NCBI GenBank assembly: GCA_013821265.1
Contig: JACDHD010000007.1
Location: 1-56,217 of the forward strand
Direction: 5' to 3'
DNA: 56,217 bases
Source: Parachlamydiaceae bacterium
GTDB taxonomy: Bacteria; Chlamydiota; Chlamydiia; Chlamydiales; Parachlamydiaceae
The notes under the pieces are model-generated. The model saw only the letters and a list, made by a program, of their open reading frames with translations, was not told the origin of the DNA and did no database searches. Within the stretch, counting starts at the first letter, position 1. Each line of letters begins with the position of its first letter. Shown here in pieces: positions 50,732-56,217 of the stretch. A program made the position numbers and the translations under genes.

Positions 50732-53306
50732 AGTCCACTACGATATTCAAGAGTTTATTTGGAACGAAAATCACCTTCTGGATAGTTTGTCCGTCAATAT
50801 ACCTGGTTATGCCTTCGTGCTTTTTGGCAGCAGCTAGGACAATTTCCTGAGTTTGGTTTTTGGGGAGTTCGAAGCGACCGCGCAGCTTACCGTTGACTTG
50901 AACCACGTAGGTAATTGTGTCGTCTTCAAGGTATTTGGGGTCTACTATTGGGTAGGGCTGGTAGCTGAGCTCTTCGCGACATCCGAGAAGTTCCCACAGT
51001 TCTTCGGCAATGTGTGGGGCGAAAGGAGCTAGCGCTTGTACAGCCATTTTTAGGACACTGCGTGGATAGGATTCTAGTTTTGTGAAGTCGTTCATGAACT
51101 CCATCATTTTTGCAATGGCGGTATTGAAGAGGAAGTTTTCGACATCGTTGGTGACACCATGGATGAGTCGATGACCAAGCTTTAAGGCTTCAGGAGTATC
51201 TGTGTCGGTGATTTTGTCGGACGTCGCCACATCGTAAAAACGCGTTAGAAAGCGTTTGCAGCCGGTTACAGAGTCTGTATTCCAGACACGTTCTTTTTCC
51301 AAGGGACCCATGAACATCTCGTAGAGACGTAGTGAGTCGGCACCAAATTCTTCGATCACTTCATCAGGTGTGACGCCATTAAGCTTTGACTTAGACATCT
51401 TCTCAATTTGGCTGATGAGCTTCTCGCCAGTTTTGCTATGGAAGTACTGTCCCTCTTTTTCGACGACATCTTCTGGAGCTACGTAGACGCGGTTTGCAGT
51501 GTGATACGATCTAGATACGAGTAAGCCTTGATTGCGTAGTCTCATAAAGGGTTCTGATGTGGTCACTAGACCACAATCAAACAGCACTTTATGCCAAAAA
51601 CGTGCGTATAGGAGGTGCAACACAGCGTGTTCGACTCCACCAACATATAGATCGACAGATTTCCAATACTGCTCTGCTTCTGGACTCCACGCTTGCTTGT
51701 CGTTGCGTGGATCGACAAAACGCAGATAATACCAGCAGGAGCCAGCCCAATTAGGCATGGTGTTTGTTTCGCGCGTTGCAGGTTTCCCTGTTTTTGGATC
51801 TGTGATTTCTACCCAGCTACGCACACGTGCCAGAGGACTCTGTCCATCGCCTGAAGGTTTGTAGTCTTCAACTTCTGGAGGACACAAAGGTAGTTCATCA
51901 TCGCCTAAAATGCGCTTTGAACCATCTGCAAAATGCAGAATAGGAAACGGTTCTCCCCAGTAACGTTGCCGTGAAAAGAGCCAATCGCGCAGTTTATATG
52001 TCACTGTTTTTTGACCTAAGTTTTGCTTCTCTAACCATTCAGTCACAGCCTTGCTAGCAGCTTCAACTGTTGTCAAACCCTCAATGGAGAGGTTTTCGCT
52101 GCGGCTATTGATATATTTTCCTTCACCGGTCCAGCACGCTTTTCCTGCTAGTACCTGTTTGCGGAATTCTTCTGCAGATATGTTGTCAGGTTTTAAAGAG
52201 GCATATGTGTCCAAATCTGGATCACACACAGCCACAACCGGCAATTTGAACTGTGCGGCAAATTCGAAATCGCGTTCATCATGACTTGGAACAGCCATGA
52301 TGGCACCCGTGCCATATCCACTCAACACATAGTCAGAGATCCATATGGGGACCTCTTTGCCTGTGACTGGATTGATCGCATAAGCGCCGGTGAAAGCTCC
52401 GGTTTTACCCTTTGTAAAATCTGTGCGGTCAATTTCTGTTTTTGCCGCTGTAGCCTTTTGGTATGCCTGTACGATATCTTTTTGCTGTGGAGTTGTGATT
52501 TTATTAACCAGAGCGTGCTCTGGAGCCAAAACCACATATGTTGCCCCAAATAATGTGTCGGGACGTGTTGTAAATACGCGAATGCGATCGGTTGCATTGG
52601 CAACTTGAAAGTCTATGTTTGCCCCTTCGCTGCGTCCAATCCAATTAATTTGTAGTTTTTTAAGACTGTCGGACCAATCGACAAGATCTAAATCTTCGAT
52701 TAATCGATCGGCATAGGCTGTGATCTTTAACATCCATTGGCGCAAAGGACGCTGTTCTACGGGATGCCCACCCTCTTTGGCGCGTCCATTTTCGACCTCT
52801 TCATTCGCTAAAACGGTACCGAGTGCAGGACAGTAATTCACGTTTACATCTGCTTCATAGGCCAACCCGCGTTCATACAACTTCGTGAAAATCCACTGTG
52901 TCCATTTATAATAGGAGGCGTCGCTTGTGGCAACTTCTCGATCCCAATCGTAGCTAAATCCCAAACTGCGCAGCTGTCTTCGGTAAGTTTCGATATTAGC
53001 TTTCGTTGTAATCGAGGGATGAGTTCCGGTACGCACAGCATATTGCTCTGCTGGTAATCCAAAGCTATCCCATCCCATAGGATGCAAGACATTGCATCCT
53101 TGTTGTCGCTTAAAACGGGCAATGATGTCAGTCGCTGTGTATCCAACAACGTGTCCCACGTGCAGGCCTGCTCCTGATGGATAGGGAAACATGTCCAATA
53201 CATAGTATTTGGGCTTTTTAGGATCTATTTCCGATTTAAATGTCTTTTTCTCTAGCCATTTCTTCTGCCATTTCTGTTCGATGGCTTTGTGATCATACTT
53301 TGTCAT
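50730..53306 (-). CDS. leuS: Leucyl-tRNA synthetase
   Basis: Charges tRNA-Leu. About 858 residues. Class I signatures are PYPSGAGLHVGHVVGY (HIGH box, near 40) and KMSKSKLNGVTPDEV (KMSKS loop, near 625). The CP1 editing domain contains TTRPDTLFGATYVVLAPEH near 248 and VPSHDERDFEFA near 340. I use ATG 53306, placed 7 bases after AGGA; earlier in-frame ATGs at 53312 and 53330 are too close to it or before it. The 3' end is A/C-biased on the coding strand. Divergent from rnr. Confidence 0.96.
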   Translation of the reverse strand: MTKYDHKAIEQKWQKKWLEKKTFKSEIDPKKPKYYVLDMFPYPSGAGLHVGHVVGYTATDIIARFKRQQGCNVLHPMGWDSFGLPAEQYAVRTGTHPSITTKANIETYRRQLRSLGFSYDWDREVATSDASYYKWTQWIFTKLYERGLAYEADVNVNYCPALGTVLANEEVENGRAKEGGHPVEQRPLRQWMLKITAYADRLIEDLDLVDWSDSLKKLQINWIGRSEGANIDFQVANATDRIRVFTTRPDTLFGATYVVLAPEHALVNKITTPQQKDIVQAYQKATAAKTEIDRTDFTKGKTGAFTGAYAINPVTGKEVPIWISDYVLSGYGTGAIMAVPSHDERDFEFAAQFKLPVVAVCDPDLDTYASLKPDNISAEEFRKQVLAGKACWTGEGKYINSRSENLSIEGLTTVEAASKAVTEWLEKQNLGQKTVTYKLRDWLFSRQRYWGEPFPILHFADGSKRILGDDELPLCPPEVEDYKPSGDGQSPLARVRSWVEITDPKTGKPATRETNTMPNWAGSCWYYLRFVDPRNDKQAWSPEAEQYWKSVDLYVGGVEHAVLHLLYARFWHKVLFDCGLVTTSEPFMRLRNQGLLVSRSYHTANRVYVAPEDVVEKEGQYFHSKTGEKLISQIEKMSKSKLNGVTPDEVIEEFGADSLRLYEMFMGPLEKERVWNTDSVTGCKRFLTRFYDVATSDKITDTDTPEALKLGHRLIHGVTNDVENFLFNTAIAKMMEFMNDFTKLESYPRSVLKMAVQALAPFAPHIAEELWELLGCREELSYQPYPIVDPKYLEDDTITYVVQVNGKLRGRFELPKNQTQEIVLAAAKKHEGITRYIDGQTIQKVIFVPNKLLNIVVD

Positions 53307-53346
53307 CTTCATGTCCTGAGATAAATGCAATTAAGGATATCGAATT

Positions 53347-53410
53347 TATACCCAAACAATCTGAAAATTTGAATTTGGACCTAGCCAAATTTTCAGGTTG
53401 TTTAGGTATA
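53347..53410. other. Hairpin in the leuS-rnr divergent spacer
   Basis: TATACCCAAACAATCTGAAA and its inverse TTTCAGGTTGTTTAGGTATA, each followed by a TTTG/CAAA extension, form a 25-base stem with a 14-base loop. It lies between divergent genes, about 40 bases upstream of leuS and 100 upstream of rnr. It may be an operator, an attenuator or another small repeat; no second copy was found in the window. Confidence 0.55.
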
Positions 53411-53510
53411 ATCGTTTCCTTTATACTATAACTTTTCTGCACCCAATAGAATGGGGCAAAGGCTTTAATCAAATAAATGAGAAGAGCCATTATACAAATA
53501 GAGACAATAT

Positions 53511-56039
53511 ATGGCTAAGAAATCCAAGAAATCGCTACCTGAACAACCAAAACGTTCCTCCAAAGAGGAAAAACTTTTCCAAAATCTTCTGCGCACAACT
53601 CAGCAATTCATTCAGGGAAAAAGCTTCAATCCAATGACAGAGGCTGACCTCTTTAAACGATTGAGCTTTGCTCCACAGCATCACGACCTCTTTAAAGAAG
53701 CTCTAAAACAACTTCTTGATACACAAGTCATCGAATTGTCCAAGGGACTCTACCGCTTCACAAAAATAAAGGCTCCCAGTGGTGTTACAGGTGTTTTAAG
53801 CGTTCATCCACGGGGCTTTGGCTTTTTACAAGCTGATGACCAATCCCTTTTTCCAGAAGACATTTTCATTCCTAAGCATTTGACTCAAAACGCTGTAGAT
53901 GGCGATCGCGTCGAAGTCCAGGTCAATGAAGTCGTTTCTGAAAAAGGACCTGAAGGAAAAGTCCTCTCTATCATCTCTAGAGGCCGCAAACAACTTGCTG
54001 GCATTATCCGAGAAGTGGGTCGTTATGGGGATGTATTTGCTTATGCTCCTCTTCTCGGTCCGACACAAAAAATTGTCATCCAATCGAAGGGAAAATCCAC
54101 CTTAAACGTGGGTGATCGCGTCATCATGAACGTATTGGAATGGGGAGACAAAACGAGTGAAACAGTATGTGAAGTGATTGACTACTTGGGCCATATCTCA
54201 GATCCCTCTTGCGATATCAAAGCTGCCATCGCCGAGTTTGCTTTGCGAGCTAACTTTCCTAAAGTTGCTGTTGAAGAAGCGCGCAGCTACGGCAAACAAG
54301 TCTCTACAAAAGATCTAGAGGAACGCGAAGATTTTCGCACTTTGGAGTGCTTTACAATCGATCCTGATACCGCAAAAGATTTTGATGATGCGATCAGTCT
54401 GTCACAAGATAAAAAAGGGCACTACCACTTAGGTGTGCATATTGCTGATGTTTCCCATTATGTTCATCCAGGCTCTGCCCTCGACCAAGAAGCTGTATTG
54501 CGCTGCAACTCAACCTATTTTCCTAGTTACTGCTTGCCGATGCTGCCTTCTGACCTATCTGACAACCTATGCAGTCTAAAACCTAATGTCAATCGTCTCA
54601 CAGTCTCTGTTTTGGTAGAATTTGATCCCAAAGGCAACATGATCGACTACCGCATCACGCGCTCAGTCATCAAAAGTAAAAAACGGTTTACCTATCGCGA
54701 AGCAAAAGAGATTATCGATGGCAAAAAGCGCAGTAAACATGGTCCTACGATCATGCTTATGGTTGAATTATGCAAACTGCTTAAACTGAAACGCTACGAA
54801 CGCGGCAGCATCGAATTTTCTATCCCTGATTTAGTGATCCTTGTCGACAAGGAGGGAGTCCCTTATGGCACCGACTACGTCGAATACGATATCACGCATC
54901 AATTAGTCGAAGAATTCATGTTGAAAGCCAATGAATTGGTGGCTACCCATCTCAGTAAGAATGGCAAAAACATTACTTACCGTATCCACGATGTCCCTGC
55001 TGAAGAAAATATGAAAGACTTTTCCCTTTTAGCGGGTGCTTTTGGATTTCGCCTGTCAGAAAAACCGACTCCGGCAGAAATTCAAACGCTGTTCGATGAA
55101 GCCCTCAATACTCCCTACGGTCCCTATCTAGCTACAAGCTACATTCGTCGCATGCGTCTCGCTATATATTCACCAGACAATATTGGCCACTATGGACTAA
55201 GCCTCACCCACTATTGTCACTTTACTAGCCCCATCAGACGCTACGTGGACCTAGTCGCCCATCGCATCCTATTTGGCGAAAGCGATGACCGGGCAGAACT
55301 AGACAATATTTCGCGCCTTGCGTCGGAACGCGAACGCATCAGTGCCAAAGCTGAGATGAGTGTTCTTCTACTCAAAAAGCTGCGCTACGTCAAAGGCATT
55401 GCCGACAAGGAACCACAACGCCAATACGAAGCTGTAATCTCTCGCGTCAAAAATTTTGGACTCACCTTCGAAGTGATCGGCTTCATGCTCGAAGGCTTCA
55501 TCCATATCTCCGAAATCGGAACCGACTATTACATTTTCGAAGAGAGCAATATGCGCCTACGTGGGCGCCATGAAGGTCTCACTTTCACCGCTGGCGATAA
55601 AATCACTGTCATGCTCAAAAATATCGACCTCATTCTACTTGAAAGCGAATGGTCTCTTGTTGGCGAAGAACCTAAACCATCCAAAAAGCCAAAACCCTCT
55701 TTCAAAAAAACTCCTCGCCCTGAGCCAAAAGCTCCGACGCCGCCACCTGCAAAGAAATCTCCTCACTCCGAACCAAAAGCCCCGACACCTCTTCCAAAGA
55801 AATCTCGCTCGTACAAATCCAAAGAACTGCCCAAATCCAAAGAGCCGATTATTCCTCCTCGCTCGACAGCTGAAGAATACCTTACTTCCTCAATAGACCC
55901 GTCCTTTACGAAGCCGCGTCGTTCCCTACCTCCTCCGAGTGACAAAGGCCGTCGTCCTTTCCCTTCGACACGCGCCTCCCCAACACCCCAACCTTCTAAG
56001 CCTTCTACAGCAACACAAAAACCCCGCAAGAAAAAATAA
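53511..56039 (+). CDS. rnr: Ribonuclease R (RNase II/RNB family)
   Basis: A processive 3'-5' exoribonuclease degrading structured RNA. The 842 residues comprise an N-terminal helix-turn-helix-like region, cold-shock domains (SGVTGVLSVHPRGFGFLQADD near 85), the RNB core with FTIDPDTAKDFDDAISL near 282 and HIADVSHYVHPGSALDQEAVLR near 306, and an S1 domain (RVKNFGLTFEVIGFMLEGFIHISE near 645). After about 725 comes a basic Pro/Lys/Ser tail with two near-copies (PRPEPKAPTPPPAKKS, PHSEPKAPTPLPKKS). Basic tails occur in RNase R and help bind RNA, but the internal duplication is unusual. No strong ribosome site. The stop is 6 bases from a family C repeat. Confidence 0.96.
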   Translation: MAKKSKKSLPEQPKRSSKEEKLFQNLLRTTQQFIQGKSFNPMTEADLFKRLSFAPQHHDLFKEALKQLLDTQVIELSKGLYRFTKIKAPSGVTGVLSVHPRGFGFLQADDQSLFPEDIFIPKHLTQNAVDGDRVEVQVNEVVSEKGPEGKVLSIISRGRKQLAGIIREVGRYGDVFAYAPLLGPTQKIVIQSKGKSTLNVGDRVIMNVLEWGDKTSETVCEVIDYLGHISDPSCDIKAAIAEFALRANFPKVAVEEARSYGKQVSTKDLEEREDFRTLECFTIDPDTAKDFDDAISLSQDKKGHYHLGVHIADVSHYVHPGSALDQEAVLRCNSTYFPSYCLPMLPSDLSDNLCSLKPNVNRLTVSVLVEFDPKGNMIDYRITRSVIKSKKRFTYREAKEIIDGKKRSKHGPTIMLMVELCKLLKLKRYERGSIEFSIPDLVILVDKEGVPYGTDYVEYDITHQLVEEFMLKANELVATHLSKNGKNITYRIHDVPAEENMKDFSLLAGAFGFRLSEKPTPAEIQTLFDEALNTPYGPYLATSYIRRMRLAIYSPDNIGHYGLSLTHYCHFTSPIRRYVDLVAHRILFGESDDRAELDNISRLASERERISAKAEMSVLLLKKLRYVKGIADKEPQRQYEAVISRVKNFGLTFEVIGFMLEGFIHISEIGTDYYIFEESNMRLRGRHEGLTFTAGDKITVMLKNIDLILLESEWSLVGEEPKPSKKPKPSFKKTPRPEPKAPTPPPAKKSPHSEPKAPTPLPKKSRSYKSKELPKSKEPIIPPRSTAEEYLTSSIDPSFTKPRRSLPPPSDKGRRPFPSTRASPTPQPSKPSTATQKPRKKK

Positions 56040-56043
56040 GTGT

Positions 56044-56105
56044 AAGGGGGCTCTGCCCCCTGGACCCCTGATTGCGATTTCTAAAGAACAGCATTTCATA
56101 TCCCT
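56044..56105 (+). repeat. Family C/F-type module after rnr
   Basis: AAGGGGGCTCTGCCCCCT hairpin, then GGACCCCTGATTGCGATTTC and TAAAGAACAGCATTTCATA, which combine parts of families C and F. Confidence 0.75.
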
Positions 56106-56137
56106 CAACTAAAGAAACGATAGAACTTTTCCTATTT

Positions 56138-56217
56138 GGAGTGCGGTGGCTTGCCACCGCTTTCATAGGGGTTGGCTTGCCGACCCCATTCACAGTTCGT
56201 TGCGACATCGGCAAGCC
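56138..56217. repeat. Family A palindromic repeat, right-truncated by window end
   Basis: GGAGTGCGGTGGCTTGCC, CACCGCTTTCATAGGGGT, inner GGCTTGCCGACCCC, and CATCGGCAAGCC at the very end. About 80 of the expected 120 bases are present. Confidence 0.85.

Overview
The window reads as a chromosomal segment of an environmental (non-Chlamydiaceae) member of the Chlamydiae. The reasons are the gene set hemG-hemE-tkt and alaS-mfd, which sit together in Chlamydia as I recall it; small bilobed-hydrophobic proteins resembling inclusion membrane (Inc) proteins; a DUF2608 protein; and an AT-leaning base composition. Lineage and any claim about absence from other chlamydiae are inference from memory. Both window ends fall inside copies of the same palindromic repeat (family A), as expected for an assembly contig broken at repeats.

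Layout. 0.2-6 kb (minus strand): a small membrane protein, a Nudix hydrolase, an exported GT-B-like protein, the RNA ligase RtcB, a fused 2H phosphoesterase-archease, an FAD-oxidase remnant and a HIT protein. The RtcB/2H-archease pair forms an RNA-repair cassette. 6-11 kb: a nested-repeat region, a membrane-anchored glycine-rich plus HEAT protein and a coupled flavoprotein monooxygenase. 11-18 kb: aquaporin, a three-gene set of exported proteins (amidohydrolase, DUF2608, cupin), an SDR/DUF2867 protein, a SugE-like exporter, an NTF2-like secreted protein and a small membrane protein. 18-26 kb: an exported beta-repeat protein, a TsdA-like diheme cytochrome c, hemG, hemE and tkt. 26-37 kb: clpC, rfbA-rfbB, YihY, a ResB-like cytochrome c biogenesis protein, a lipoprotein and two orphan genes. 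37-56 kb: ppdK, alaS, mfd, a small secreted protein coupled to a FUSC-type membrane protein, a methyltransferase, leuS and rnr.

The intergenic space is unusually rich in palindromic repeats. I distinguish families A (GGTGGC hairpins), B (GTGCCC hexamer arms, six copies confined to 22.7-37.6 kb), C/E/F (GGGGCTCTGCCCC modules that sit on gene 3' ends), D (paired-arm elements of two types grouped loosely) and G (GAGACAATTGCA termini), plus one nested 318-bp element. A 684-bp interval between ppdK and alaS is bounded by near-identical inverted arms of about 143 bp. Strand composition of the neighbouring genes flips across it, and the same pattern recurs at 50.2-50.7 kb.

The strongest biological leads are the 2H-phosphoesterase/archease fusion overlapping rtcB, the TsdA-like cytochrome with a ResB-type assembly factor in the same window, and the repeat architecture with its local skew flips. 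No rRNA, tRNA, CRISPR array, transposase or prophage gene was found.
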